Shown here in pieces: positions 52,452-61,817 of a stretch of 64,000 bases of DNA. The notes beneath the pieces were generated by a model. That model was not told where the DNA came from. It did not search any database and saw nothing but the letters and a program-made list of their open reading frames with translations. Position 1 is the first letter of the stretch, and each line of letters starts with the position of its first letter. The translations under genes were made by a program, and so were the position numbers. This DNA comes from SIG440 sp045648175 (lineage in GTDB: Bacteria; Bacillota; Clostridia; Monoglobales; Monoglobaceae). The stretch lies in NCBI GenBank assembly GCA_045648175.1, contig JAZRNN010000030.1:15404-79403 (forward strand). Direction: 5' to 3'.

Positions 52452-52480
52452 ATTATACCAAACATTTCTGTTTTTTTCAA
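52452..52480 (-). promoter_or_regulatory. Sigma-A promoter of the yybS-wecB operon
   Basis: Minus-strand TTGAAA (52475-52480), 17-bp spacer, perfect TATAAT (52452-52457). The ~80-nt leader precedes eleven closely packed genes ending at the 39609-39642 terminator. Confidence 0.88.
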
Positions 52481-52498
52481 CTGTTTATGCATAAATTT

Positions 52499-54118
52499 TT
52501 ATTGAGTTTTTGCAGAAAAAACACATTCTCCTCCAATATAGGTTTCTTTTACTTTCAGCTGTCGTATTTCCTCGGGATTTTTCCCTAAAATAGAGTCCGA
52601 AAGAATTACCATATCCGCAAACTTTCCTGCGGCAAGACTGCCTTTAATGTTTTCCTCAAAAGATGCATATGCACCATAATAGGTATAACATCTTATTGCA
52701 TGCATTAAATCAATTGCTTGCGCCTTGTTAATTTCCTTACCCGATTTCAAATCCTTTCGTTCCATTGCCGCGGCAATACCAAAAAGCGGCTCGTATTCTT
52801 CTATCACCATAGCATCCGAGCCGAAGGGCGTAATAATTTCCTCGTCTCTGAAAGCTTTTAATGGAATTACATTTTCAATGCGATCCTCGTAATATTTATT
52901 AAAAACATCGCCCCACACCGACAAAAAACCCGGATTTGGAATAGGAATTACTCCAAGCTCTTTTATACGTTTAATCAGCCCGGGTGTGCACAAAAAACAA
53001 TGTTCAATTCTGTGACGAGCATTCTGTCTTGGATAAAGCTTCATTGCTTTTTCATATGAGTCAAGTACCATTTCTATAGCTTTATCCCCCACAGCGTGTG
53101 CCGTAAGCTGAAATCCCCTTCTGTGGCCTTCAATAAATATTTCATCAATCTCTTCCTGAGAAAATGTCGGAGCAGTTGTATCTGCAAGATGTGCAAGTGC
53201 CATAGAGGTTGCACAAGTACCACCCACAGCCGAGCCGTCAACCATCAGTTTTATTGGGCCGATTTTAAGCAAATCATTACCAAGACCGCTGAAAAACCCG
53301 TTTTTTAACGCATTTTTTGCTGTTTCAATCTGTGCCTGCTTCCCGAACAAAGTCCACAGCATTGGATATGTGCGACAAGAAAGTACTCCCTGTTTTGCCG
53401 CTTGTTGCAGGGTGCGAAAAGTTGCTGTACCAAAACCGCCTGCATCGTGAACAGAAGTTATACCTCTTGCTACAAGCTCTTTACAAAATTTTTCTATTCC
53501 CGAAACAAGCTCGGTATCTGTTGGCAATACGGGAGATTTTTCAAGCATAACAAAATGTGCTGTTTCTTGAAGCACTCCTGTTGGATTGCCGCTTTCATCC
53601 ATTATTACCCCGTGTATAGACAAATCAATATCAGAACTTTTAAATGCACAGGTATTTGCCACACTCATATGTCCGCTTGTATGAATTACCAGCACAGGGT
53701 TGTCGGGTGAAATTTTATCAAGTTCCGCCTTGGTAATATGACGATGCTCCTCCAGACTTTCGTGACTGTAACTGCTACCTATTATCCACTCGCCTGTCCC
53801 GACATCAGATACCGCATCTTTAATTTTGTTCAGCAATTTGTCTATCGAAGTTACCCCTGCCTTTTTTGATACATCAATCTGATTTAGTATCTTCGCTCCC
53901 GCCACCGCCATATGGATGTGACAATCAACAAACCCTGGAAGCACAGCGTGCCCCTTTAAATCTATCCATTCGGTATATTTATCGGCAAGGCGCAATGCCT
54001 CAACTGTTTTGCCCACACAGGAAATTCTGTCATCTTCAATCAGGATAGCCTCTGCAATATCATTATTTTTATTTACTGTTATTATCTGACCGTTGTAAAA
54101 CAATTTCTTTTTCGTCAT
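52499..54118 (-). CDS. Amidohydrolase family protein (YtcJ-like)
   Basis: 539 residues of the amidohydrolase-3 group. Metal-site motifs: GFVDCHIHMAVAG (about 61-73), VIHTSGHMS, and the later TAHAVGDKA and RIEHCFLC, with a C-terminal beta segment KFADMVILSDSIL. The family hydrolyses amide or ester bonds of various small molecules; the substrate is not evident. It is flanked by unrelated operons and no clear promoter was found. GGAGGAG lies 12 nt before the ATG. Confidence 0.88.
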   Translation of the reverse strand: MTKKKLFYNGQIITVNKNNDIAEAILIEDDRISCVGKTVEALRLADKYTEWIDLKGHAVLPGFVDCHIHMAVAGAKILNQIDVSKKAGVTSIDKLLNKIKDAVSDVGTGEWIIGSSYSHESLEEHRHITKAELDKISPDNPVLVIHTSGHMSVANTCAFKSSDIDLSIHGVIMDESGNPTGVLQETAHFVMLEKSPVLPTDTELVSGIEKFCKELVARGITSVHDAGGFGTATFRTLQQAAKQGVLSCRTYPMLWTLFGKQAQIETAKNALKNGFFSGLGNDLLKIGPIKLMVDGSAVGGTCATSMALAHLADTTAPTFSQEEIDEIFIEGHRRGFQLTAHAVGDKAIEMVLDSYEKAMKLYPRQNARHRIEHCFLCTPGLIKRIKELGVIPIPNPGFLSVWGDVFNKYYEDRIENVIPLKAFRDEEIITPFGSDAMVIEEYEPLFGIAAAMERKDLKSGKEINKAQAIDLMHAIRCYTYYGAYASFEENIKGSLAAGKFADMVILSDSILGKNPEEIRQLKVKETYIGGECVFSAKTQ

Positions 54119-54181
54119 AAATCAAACACTCCTCCTTTATTCATTTTATCCTGATTTATGGAGAAAAATTCCTTATACAAC

Positions 54182-54209
54182 AAAAGAACGGTACAGAAAT
54201 GTACCGTTC
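54182..54209 (-). terminator. Terminator of the glycolytic operon
   Basis: GAACGGTAC/GTACCGTTC, 9 bp (54186-54194 with 54201-54209), then TTTTG on the minus strand; about 30 nt after the gpmI stop. Confidence 0.85.
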
Positions 54210-54238
54210 AATATTAGTTTATGTCTAAAAGAATTTAG

Positions 54239-55774
54239 TTATCTTACGATAAGGCTTTCTCCTGTCATTTCTTCAGGTTTTTCAAGACCCATAAGGTCAA
54301 GTATTGTAGGAGCAAGGTCTGCAAGTCTGCCGACTTTGAGCTTTGCAGCATCGGGTCCGCCAATCATAACAAGAGGAACAACATTTGTTGTGTGAGCTGT
54401 GAATACATCGTTTGTGTCATAGTCAACCATCTGGTCGGCATTGCCGTGGTCGGCTGTGATGAGCGCTGTGCCATCCATTTTGATGATTGCATCAACCGCT
54501 TTACCAAGGCATGTGTCAACAGTTTCAACAGCTTTAACAGCCGCATCAAAAACACCTGTGTGTCCAACCATATCACAGTTTGCAAAGTTAAGAACAATCA
54601 CGTCATATTCGCCGCTTTCAATTCTCTTTACAACCTCATCCGCAACCTCAGGGGCACTCATTTCAGGCTGAAGGTCGTATGTTGCAACCTTGGGAGAATT
54701 GATAAGAGCTCGGTCCTCACCATCATAAACCGACTCAACACCGCCATTGAAGAAAAATGTAACATGTGCATACTTCTCGGTCTCGGCAATTCTCAGCTGA
54801 CGAAGACCCTTTTTGCTGATATATTCGCCAAAGGTATTAACAAGGCTCTGCGGCTTGAATGCAACCTGAACATTGGGCATTGATGCATCATACTGTGTCA
54901 TACAAACAAAATATGTGTTGAAGAATTCACGTTCAAATCCGCTGAACTCTGCATCAACAATAGTTCTTGAAATCTCTCTTGCTCTGTCAGGACGGAAATT
55001 AAAGAATACAACAGAATCACCTGCTGAAATCTTGCCTAAAGCATTACCCTCATCATCTGTAATTACGGTAGGAACAACAAATTCATCTGTCACGCCATCA
55101 TTATATGATTTCTTGATTGCGTTAACTGCTGATGTGTCTTTGTTTCCCTCGCCGTATACCATTGCGCGATAAGCTTCTGAAACACGTTCCCAACGGTTGT
55201 CACGGTCCATAGCATAGTATCTGCCCATAACAGTTGCAATTTTACCAGTGTCCAACGCTCTCATTTTAGCAACAAGTGCTTCGGCAAAGTCAGCACCTGA
55301 TGTGGGGGATACGTCACGGCCGTCCATAAAGCAATGTACATAAACCTTGTCAAGACCATTTTTCTTTGCCATTTCAAGAAGACCGTAAAGGTGGTTTATA
55401 TGGCTGTGAACACCGCCATCTGACAAAAGACCCATAAAGTGAAGGGCGGAATTATTCTTCTTGCAGTTTTCAACTGCACCCAACAATGCCTCGTTTTCAA
55501 AAAAGTCACCATCTTCGATTGACTTTGTAATTCTTGTCAGTTCCTGATAAACAATACGTCCTGCGCCGATATTTGTGTGACCAACCTCTGAGTTGCCCAT
55601 CTGTCCGTCAGGCAAGCCTACATCCATACCGGATGCATGAATAATTGTGTTGGGGTACTCTGCCATGTATTTATCCATATTAGGAGTCTTAGCCGCATAA
55701 ATCGCGTTGCCTTCGTGACGTTCGTTTACGCCGTAGCCGTCCATTATAATAAGTGCGTAAGGTTTCTTACTCAT
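54239..55774 (-). CDS. gpmI: 2,3-bisphosphoglycerate-independent phosphoglycerate mutase
   Basis: 511 residues of the alkaline-phosphatase superfamily. The metal and phospho-serine motifs are PYALIIMDGYG, MGNSEVGHTNIGAGR (catalytic Ser about 62) and TADHGNADQM, with HTTNVVPLV. It converts 3- to 2-phosphoglycerate. The start at 55774 (MSKKPYAL) has GGAAAG upstream; the frame continues 11 codons further without a site. It follows tpiA after a hairpin, as in the usual pgk-tpiA-gpmI order. Confidence 0.96.
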   Translation of the reverse strand: MSKKPYALIIMDGYGVNERHEGNAIYAAKTPNMDKYMAEYPNTIIHASGMDVGLPDGQMGNSEVGHTNIGAGRIVYQELTRITKSIEDGDFFENEALLGAVENCKKNNSALHFMGLLSDGGVHSHINHLYGLLEMAKKNGLDKVYVHCFMDGRDVSPTSGADFAEALVAKMRALDTGKIATVMGRYYAMDRDNRWERVSEAYRAMVYGEGNKDTSAVNAIKKSYNDGVTDEFVVPTVITDDEGNALGKISAGDSVVFFNFRPDRAREISRTIVDAEFSGFEREFFNTYFVCMTQYDASMPNVQVAFKPQSLVNTFGEYISKKGLRQLRIAETEKYAHVTFFFNGGVESVYDGEDRALINSPKVATYDLQPEMSAPEVADEVVKRIESGEYDVIVLNFANCDMVGHTGVFDAAVKAVETVDTCLGKAVDAIIKMDGTALITADHGNADQMVDYDTNDVFTAHTTNVVPLVMIGGPDAAKLKVGRLADLAPTILDLMGLEKPEEMTGESLIVR

Positions 55775-55824
55775 TATCAAACTTTCCTTTCTGTTTTCTT
55801 TGGTCATATTTTACCCAAAAACAA

Positions 55825-55844
55825 GGGCGAATATAGATTCGCCC
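55825..55844 (-). terminator. Hairpin with U-tract between tpiA and gpmI
   Basis: GGGCGAAT/ATTCGCCC, 8 bp (55825-55832 with 55837-55844), then TTGTTTTT on the minus strand. No convincing separate gpmI promoter is visible, so it is probably a partial terminator that lowers gpmI expression. Confidence 0.7.
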
Positions 55845-55866
55845 TCGTAGGTTTCTGTTTTACAAA

Positions 55867-56619
55867 TTACTGAGCAGCCTTTACGATAACTGCAAAGTCA
55901 GCACTCTTAAGGCTTGCACCGCCGATAAGACCGCCGTCAATATCATTCTTTGCAAGAAGTTCAGCCGCATTACCTGCATTCATACTTCCGCCGTACTGTA
56001 TAGTAACTTCTGCAGCACATTTTTCGCAGTAAAGTTCTGCAAAAATCTTTCTGATACCTTCGCAAACTTCCTGAGCCTGCTCAGCAGTTGCAGTTTTGCC
56101 TGTGCCGATAGCCCAGATTGGTTCGTAAGCAATAACAACTTTTTTTGCATCTTCTGTTGCAATACCTGCAAAAGCCTTTTTAACCTGAATAGCAATAAGG
56201 TCCATTGTGATGCCGGCTTCTCTTTCTTCAAGACTTTCGCCAACGCAAACAATGGGGATAAGACCCTTTTCCAAAGCCTTCTTTGTCTTGAGGTTAACTG
56301 TTTCATCAGTTTCAGCAAAGTACTGTCTTCTTTCAGAATGACCGATAATAACATAGTCAACACCAAGGTCGCAAAGCATATCTGCGCTTACTTCACCTGT
56401 GAATGCGCCCTTGTCTTCAAAATGAAGATTTTCAGCACCGATTTTAACGTGTGTATCTTTTGCAGCACGGATTGCTTCTGCAAGGCAAACATAAGGTGTG
56501 CAGCAAACAACTTCGCACTTTGCACCTTCTGTTGCAGCAGCAACTTCCTTTACAAAATCATATGTTTCGCTGGGCAACTTATTCATTTTCCAGTTGCCGG
56601 CAATAATATACTTACCCAT
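55867..56619 (-). CDS. tpiA: Triosephosphate isomerase
   Basis: 250-residue TIM barrel: AGNWKMNK at the N-terminus (substrate Lys), catalytic His in IIGHSERRQYF, catalytic Glu in AYEPIWAIGTGKTA and the phosphate loop GGSMNAGNA with GLIGGASLK. It lies 29 nt downstream of pgk in the glycolytic operon. Confidence 0.97.
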   Translation of the reverse strand: MGKYIIAGNWKMNKLPSETYDFVKEVAAATEGAKCEVVCCTPYVCLAEAIRAAKDTHVKIGAENLHFEDKGAFTGEVSADMLCDLGVDYVIIGHSERRQYFAETDETVNLKTKKALEKGLIPIVCVGESLEEREAGITMDLIAIQVKKAFAGIATEDAKKVVIAYEPIWAIGTGKTATAEQAQEVCEGIRKIFAELYCEKCAAEVTIQYGGSMNAGNAAELLAKNDIDGGLIGGASLKSADFAVIVKAAQ

Positions 56620-56648
56620 TTCAATATATCTCCTTTGTATTTTTATTT

Positions 56649-57839
56649 CTATTTATCGTTGATTGCAACAACGCCGGGAAGGTCTTTGCCTTCTAAGAAT
56701 TCAAGTGATGCACCGCCGCCTGTTGAAATGTGACTCATCTTGTCACCAAGACCTGCCTGGTTTACAGCCGCAACACTGTCGCCACCGCCAATGATTGTTG
56801 TAGCATCAAGGTCAGCAAGCATTTCAGCAATTGCATTTGTACCCTTTGCAAAGTTGGGCATTTCAAACACACCCATAGGACCATTCCAAACAACCGTCTT
56901 TGCATCCTTTAAAGCGTCCTTATAAAGTGCAATTGTCTTTTCGCCAATGTCAAGGCCCTGCCAACCTGCTTCGATTTCGCCTCTGCCAACAGTCTTCTTT
57001 TCTGCATCGTTGTCAAATTCCTTTGCAACAACCGTATCAACAGGGATAAGCAGCTTAACACCCTTAGCCTCTGCCTTTTCCATCATTTCCTTTGCGTAGT
57101 CAAGGTAGTCAGCCTCAAGGAGAGAGTCACCAACTTCTTCGCCAAGTGCATTCATAAAGGTATACGCCATACCGCCACCGATGATAAGTGTATCAACCTT
57201 CTCAAGGAGATTGTTGATAACAGAAATCTTTGACGAAACCTTTGAACCACCAAGAACAGCAACAAGAGGTCTTACAGGGTTATTAACCGCATTGCCGAGG
57301 TATTCGATTTCCTTATTGATAAGGTAACCGCCAACAGCTGTGTCAACAAATTCAGTAACACCAACGTTTGAGCAATGAGCACGGTGTGCTGTACCAAAAG
57401 CATCATTTACAAATACATCACAAAGGCTTGCAAGTTCTTTGCTGAATTCTTCAACGTTCTTTGTTTCTTCTGCTCTGTATCTTGTGTTTTCAAGAAGAAC
57501 AACATCACCCTCATTCATAGCAGCAACAGCAGCTTTTGCATTGTCACCTACAACATTATCATCTGCCGCAAATACAACTTCTTTACCAAGAAGTTCTGAA
57601 AGACGTGCTGCAACAGGAGCAAGTGAAAGCTCGGGCTTGGGTTCACCCTTGGGTTTGCCCATATGTGAGCAAAGAATAACCTTTGCACCGTCTGCAATAA
57701 GTTTTTTGATTGTAGGAAGTGCACCTACAATACGTGTTTCATCTGTAATCTTGCCTTCTTTAATAGGAACATTAAAGTCACAACGTACAAGAACTCTTTT
57801 ACCCTTTGGGCAAATATCGTCAACTGTTTTTTTATTCAT
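56649..57839 (-). CDS. pgk: Phosphoglycerate kinase
   Basis: 396 residues: RVLVRCDFNVPI, CSHMGKPKGEP, VNDAFGTAHRAH and the C-terminal nucleotide region GGGDSVAAV and STGGGASLEFLEG. It makes ATP from 1,3-bisphosphoglycerate. The start at 57839 (MNKKTVDD) has GGAGG 10 nt upstream; five more codons upstream are open. First gene of pgk-tpiA-gpmI; gapA is not in the window. Confidence 0.97.
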   Translation of the reverse strand: MNKKTVDDICPKGKRVLVRCDFNVPIKEGKITDETRIVGALPTIKKLIADGAKVILCSHMGKPKGEPKPELSLAPVAARLSELLGKEVVFAADDNVVGDNAKAAVAAMNEGDVVLLENTRYRAEETKNVEEFSKELASLCDVFVNDAFGTAHRAHCSNVGVTEFVDTAVGGYLINKEIEYLGNAVNNPVRPLVAVLGGSKVSSKISVINNLLEKVDTLIIGGGMAYTFMNALGEEVGDSLLEADYLDYAKEMMEKAEAKGVKLLIPVDTVVAKEFDNDAEKKTVGRGEIEAGWQGLDIGEKTIALYKDALKDAKTVVWNGPMGVFEMPNFAKGTNAIAEMLADLDATTIIGGGDSVAAVNQAGLGDKMSHISTGGGASLEFLEGKDLPGVVAINDK

Positions 57840-57892
57840 TTTATAAACCTCCAATAAATTTATCTTAATGGTTAATTAATTTCACGAAATAT

Positions 57893-57921
57893 ATTTTACC
57901 CTATTTAGGAAAAATTATCAA
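57893..57921 (-). promoter_or_regulatory. Sigma-A promoter of pgk with palindromic spacer
   Basis: Minus-strand TTGATA (57916-57921), 17-bp spacer, TAAAAT (57893-57898). The spacer holds the palindrome CCTAAATAGG, a possible operator for a glycolytic repressor. Confidence 0.78.
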
Positions 57922-57984
57922 GTGTTTTTGTTAAAATTTTCGCAATCCTTTTCACATTTTATTGTAGCTTTCTACAAAGGGAAT

Positions 57985-59313
57985 TTAATTCTCAAGAATT
58001 TTCCCTGACATATCAATAAATTCACGGTTATTTTCGGTCTTTATAATTCTGTCAATTATTGTTTCGGTTACCTCCACAGGATTGCGTGCACTAAAGGCTT
58101 TGCGTATACTCCATATTGCTTCAAGCTCGCTTTGTTCAAGAAGGAGTTCTTCCTTCCTTGTTCCTGATTTTGCAATATCAATTGCAGGGAAAACGCGCTT
58201 TTCCTGCAATCTTCGGTCAAGGTGAACCTCCATATTGCCTGTGCCCTTAAATTCCTCAAAAATTACATCATCCATACGACTGCCGGTTTCAATAAGGGCT
58301 GTTGCAAGAATCGTCAGGCTTCCACCTTCCTCCACATTCCTTGCCGCACCAAAAAATCTCTTGGGTTTATATAATGCACCAGGGTCAAGACCTCCTGAAA
58401 GGGTTCTGCCCGATGGCATAACTGTAAGGTTATATGCACGTGCAAGTCTTGTAATACTGTCAAGTAAAATTACAACATCCTTTTTATGTTCCACAAGTCT
58501 TTTTGCGCGTTCAAGCACAATTTCTGCCACTTTGGTGTGGTTTGTCGGCTCTTCATCAAAGGTCGAGAATATGACATCCCCCTTTATACTTCTCTGCATA
58601 TCTGTAACCTCTTCAGGACGTTCATCAATAAGCAACACAATCAAATGTACATCAGGATTATTTTCGGTTATACTGTTGGCTATTGACTTAAGAAGGGTTG
58701 TCTTACCTGCCTTTGGGGGTGCAACAATTATTCCACGCTGACCCTTGCCTATTGGCGAAATAAGGTCAATCATACGCATCGCAAAATCACATCTGCCACG
58801 TTCAAGTTTTAAACGTTCGTTTGGGTATATGGGTGTTAAATCATCAAAAGCCTTGCGCCTGATTGAAACATCAACCTTGTCGCCGTTAACCGTCTGCACA
58901 TACAAAAGAGCCTGATAACGCTCGCCTTCGTGCTGCATACGGGTGTTGCCCACAATATAGTCACCGGTTTTAAGATTAAATCTTCGTATCTGGTTTTGTG
59001 AAACATAAACATCATTTTCGCCCGACTGATAGTTATCCGACCTTAAAAAACCGTATCCATCTGCCATTACTTCCAAAACGCCACTCATCAGATTTGTTCT
59101 GCGTACAGGGTCAGAATATTCAATTCCGTCATTGGTATCTGCTGTTTTTTTAACTTCTGTATCTGTCGGTATGCTTTTTTCTTCATCAAGCGTTTCTGTG
59201 AGCAAATTTATCAAGTCCTCTTTTTTCAGCTTGGATATGTTTTTTATACTCTTTTCCTTTGCAAGTTCGTGAAGCTCTTTTAATTTAAGATTCTGTAATT
59301 CACTTACCGTCAC
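57985..59313 (-). CDS. rho: Transcription termination factor Rho
   Basis: 442 residues. N-terminal SAP-like Rho_N (LKELHELAKEKSIKN), an acidic linker, a cold-shock-like RNA-binding domain (LEVMADGYGFLRSDNYQ), and the RecA-like ring ATPase with PPKAGKTTLLKS, LLIDERPEEVTDM (Walker B) and the Q/R loops. The start is GTG at 59313, with GGAGG 7 nt upstream, overlapping the region of the cvpA stop. It is the last gene of the ecf-truA-rho run. Confidence 0.97.
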   Translation of the reverse strand: MTVSELQNLKLKELHELAKEKSIKNISKLKKEDLINLLTETLDEEKSIPTDTEVKKTADTNDGIEYSDPVRRTNLMSGVLEVMADGYGFLRSDNYQSGENDVYVSQNQIRRFNLKTGDYIVGNTRMQHEGERYQALLYVQTVNGDKVDVSIRRKAFDDLTPIYPNERLKLERGRCDFAMRMIDLISPIGKGQRGIIVAPPKAGKTTLLKSIANSITENNPDVHLIVLLIDERPEEVTDMQRSIKGDVIFSTFDEEPTNHTKVAEIVLERAKRLVEHKKDVVILLDSITRLARAYNLTVMPSGRTLSGGLDPGALYKPKRFFGAARNVEEGGSLTILATALIETGSRMDDVIFEEFKGTGNMEVHLDRRLQEKRVFPAIDIAKSGTRKEELLLEQSELEAIWSIRKAFSARNPVEVTETIIDRIIKTENNREFIDMSGKILEN

Positions 59314-59314
59314 A

Positions 59315-59914
59315 TTATTCCTCCCCGCTAATAAATTTCAGTATTATGTTGTTGTTATACATTTCTTGTGCAAAGGTGGATTTTTGTATTTCAGTGGTCG
59401 CTTTATCAAGGCTATCAATCGGTGTGATTGTCACCATTAACGCCATCGCTATGTAAACCACCAATATACCAAGAAGACCTCCCAGCACCGCTCCGCCCAA
59501 ACGGTTAAACTGTTTAATCACCGGCAGACATGCAAACAAATTAAGAGCATTCCCTATTAACTTAATTGCAATCTTAAATATAATCACGATAAGAATAAAG
59601 GAAACAATGTTAATCAAAAGCTCGGCAATTGCTGCTGAAACCGCACCTTCAGCCCCTTTTATGTATTTTTCAAGGAACTGCCACTCGGTTTGTATTATTC
59701 CCTCTGCGGGATATTTTTCTCCTATCTTCTCAACAAAAAATGTATAAAGCGGAGTATCCATCAAAAAATCCGAAAGAACCGGATAGAACAAAAATGAAAG
59801 AATAATCGATGCAATATAAGACACAACATTTATCAGGGACTTTAAAAAACCTGACTTATAACCAAGAAAAATAGAAACAACAACTACTGCAATAACAATA
59901 ATATCTGCAATCAT
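59315..59914 (-). CDS. CvpA family membrane protein
   Basis: 199 residues with four hydrophobic segments and a CvpA-type N-terminus (ADIIVIAVVVVSIFLGYKSGFLKSLINVVSYIAS contains G-x-x-x-G and F-L-K motifs). Related E. coli CvpA affects colicin V export and purine-related growth; the true function in Firmicutes is unclear. It sits between the DUF5711-like gene and rho, with 1-14 nt gaps, so it is cotranscribed. Confidence 0.83.
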   Translation of the reverse strand: MIADIIVIAVVVVSIFLGYKSGFLKSLINVVSYIASIILSFLFYPVLSDFLMDTPLYTFFVEKIGEKYPAEGIIQTEWQFLEKYIKGAEGAVSAAIAELLINIVSFILIVIIFKIAIKLIGNALNLFACLPVIKQFNRLGGAVLGGLLGILVVYIAMALMVTITPIDSLDKATTEIQKSTFAQEMYNNNIILKFISGEE

Positions 59915-59928
59915 AATTTGCCCTCTCC

Positions 59929-61035
59929 TTATTTTAACTTAATTATTTCCGCACCAGCGCTGCCAATTGACAAAAATTCGTCTCTGCCCGGAAAAATTCT
60001 CACTAACTTTACATCACGCTTAATCCCGATATGACTTTTCTCTTTACCCTTGGGGGTGATACGAAAAGCACCGTTCATACCTGCAGACAAAATACATTCA
60101 CCATTAACATCAAAGGAAATCATCTCGCCATCAGTTTCATAACTGCCACGCAATTTTCCACTTACAGAATAGCTTTCTAAAATTGTGTTATTTAGCCCGC
60201 TGTCAAAGGCAAATACCATATTATTTTCGTTCTCAATGTTGCATCCCACAGGTGTTCTGCTGTTAAACTCTATCACATAATCCTGCTTACCGTTCTTTTT
60301 ATACGCATACACACCGCTGTCACAAACTGCAATAAGTCCGCCGTTATCTTTATATTTCAATTTTGTCACAATGCCTTCAATTTGGGCAATGCATTTCGCA
60401 TCCTTTTGGGAATTAGTTTCAACAAGGAGAATACGGCTGTAAATTTGTTCTTTATCAGTCATAAGCTGAGATACCGCAAGCCAATTTTTAGAAGAAATAT
60501 CAATATCTCCTATATAACCGCTGCCGCTTGACCACTTAAAAAACTCCGAACCGTTTTTATCAAATACACGTACCGCACCTTTGTAACCCAGTTCCTCGGT
60601 TGCAACTGCCACATAACCATTTTTATTCATTTTTGCGGACAATATTTCTCTTTCGGTTTTTATTTGCGAAATTATTTTATCTTTTTCATAAACATTTACC
60701 GATGTACCCTTATGGTCTGCAAGCATTATGTATTCGTTCTTTGTAATAACCATAGGCGATGTGACAGGTGACACTATGCTCCAACTTTCCCTGCCGCGGC
60801 TGTCAATTGCACGTATACCATCGTTCCCGATAAGGAGCATACCCTTGCCATAGGTCCTTGCATCATAATTTTTGCCGCTTTGAACACTGAGTTTTATGTC
60901 TGACGGTTCAAGGAGAAACTTCTGCACCTCAGGATTTGAAAACACCATAACCCCAATCAAAACAAAAGCAATCAAAACCGCTATAATTCTTTTTTTGCTA
61001 AATGCTCTTTTGACAGTAACACCCTTTTCATTCAT
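59929..61035 (-). CDS. DUF5711-like membrane-anchored beta-propeller protein
   Basis: 368 residues: a basic N-terminus and one membrane helix (about 14-30), then a long extracytoplasmic beta-rich domain with repeated blades of the type GMLLIGNDGIRAIDSRGRESW, GYVAVATEELGYKGAVRVFDKNGSEFFKW and GVYAYKKNGKQDYVIEF, resembling PQQ-type propellers. Clostridial proteins of this size and layout next to cvpA are annotated DUF5711. No function known; a scaffold or sensor at the envelope is a guess. Confidence 0.75.
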   Translation of the reverse strand: MNEKGVTVKRAFSKKRIIAVLIAFVLIGVMVFSNPEVQKFLLEPSDIKLSVQSGKNYDARTYGKGMLLIGNDGIRAIDSRGRESWSIVSPVTSPMVITKNEYIMLADHKGTSVNVYEKDKIISQIKTEREILSAKMNKNGYVAVATEELGYKGAVRVFDKNGSEFFKWSSGSGYIGDIDISSKNWLAVSQLMTDKEQIYSRILLVETNSQKDAKCIAQIEGIVTKLKYKDNGGLIAVCDSGVYAYKKNGKQDYVIEFNSRTPVGCNIENENNMVFAFDSGLNNTILESYSVSGKLRGSYETDGEMISFDVNGECILSAGMNGAFRITPKGKEKSHIGIKRDVKLVRIFPGRDEFLSIGSAGAEIIKLK

Positions 61036-61038
61036 AAT

Positions 61039-61806
61039 TTACCACTCCAAAATCTCGGGCATATAAAATACCTTTTTTAAAAACAAACCTTCAGGAGGTG
61101 CTGTCATTCCCGCACCGCGTCGGTCACAATTATCAATTATCTCACAAATTTCGTCAGCAGACTTTCTGCCCGTACCTACCTCAACCAAGGTACCCGTAAT
61201 AATGCGAACCATATTGTAAAGAAAGGCGTCTGCCTCCACCTCAATTTCCAGCTGTTCATCCCATTCACGGCTCTTTTCCACCTTGCAGTCACGAATAGTG
61301 CGTACAGTGGTCTTTTGCGAACCGCCTGCTGCCATAAACGCCGCAAAATCGTGTGTTCCACAAAATTTTTCTGCCGCCACCTTCATTTCGTCAATATTCA
61401 GCTTGTATGGCACATGCCAACTGTATTTTGCTGTAAAGGGATTTTGAATATTAGAATTCCAAATTTTATAGATATACCGCTTTCCGTTGGAGGAAAAACG
61501 GGCATTGAAACTGTCATCAACGCAACTTGCGGCAACTGCCGCAATACCATCATTACGAAGATGTGTATTTATTGCATAAGGAAGCCTGTCGGCAGGGATT
61601 TGGGTATCACTTTTGAAATTAAATACATATTCAAGAGCGTGAACACCTGCATCTGTACGACTGCAGCCGCAAACCGAAACTTTCTCACCTGTCAATTCTG
61701 TCAGGACATCTTCTATGCGTTCCTGAACGGTGATGCCGTTGGGCTGATACTGCCAGCCATGATAACTACCACCGTCATACATTATTTTTACCGCTATATT
61801 TCTCAT
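61039..61806 (-). CDS. truA: tRNA pseudouridine synthase A
   Basis: 255 residues. MYDGGSYHGWQYQP at the N-terminus, catalytic Asp in GCSRTDAGVHAL (about 55), and the late NMVRIITGTLVEVG stretch. It modifies positions 38-40 of tRNA anticodon stems. The start at 61806 (MRNIAVKIMYDG) has AAGGTG 6 nt upstream; the frame extends 23 codons upstream into ecfT. The order ecfA1-ecfA2-ecfT-truA is typical of Firmicutes. Confidence 0.96.
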   Translation of the reverse strand: MRNIAVKIMYDGGSYHGWQYQPNGITVQERIEDVLTELTGEKVSVCGCSRTDAGVHALEYVFNFKSDTQIPADRLPYAINTHLRNDGIAAVAASCVDDSFNARFSSNGKRYIYKIWNSNIQNPFTAKYSWHVPYKLNIDEMKVAAEKFCGTHDFAAFMAAGGSQKTTVRTIRDCKVEKSREWDEQLEIEVEADAFLYNMVRIITGTLVEVGTGRKSADEICEIIDNCDRRGAGMTAPPEGLFLKKVFYMPEILEW

Positions 61807-61817
61807 ATCAACACCTT

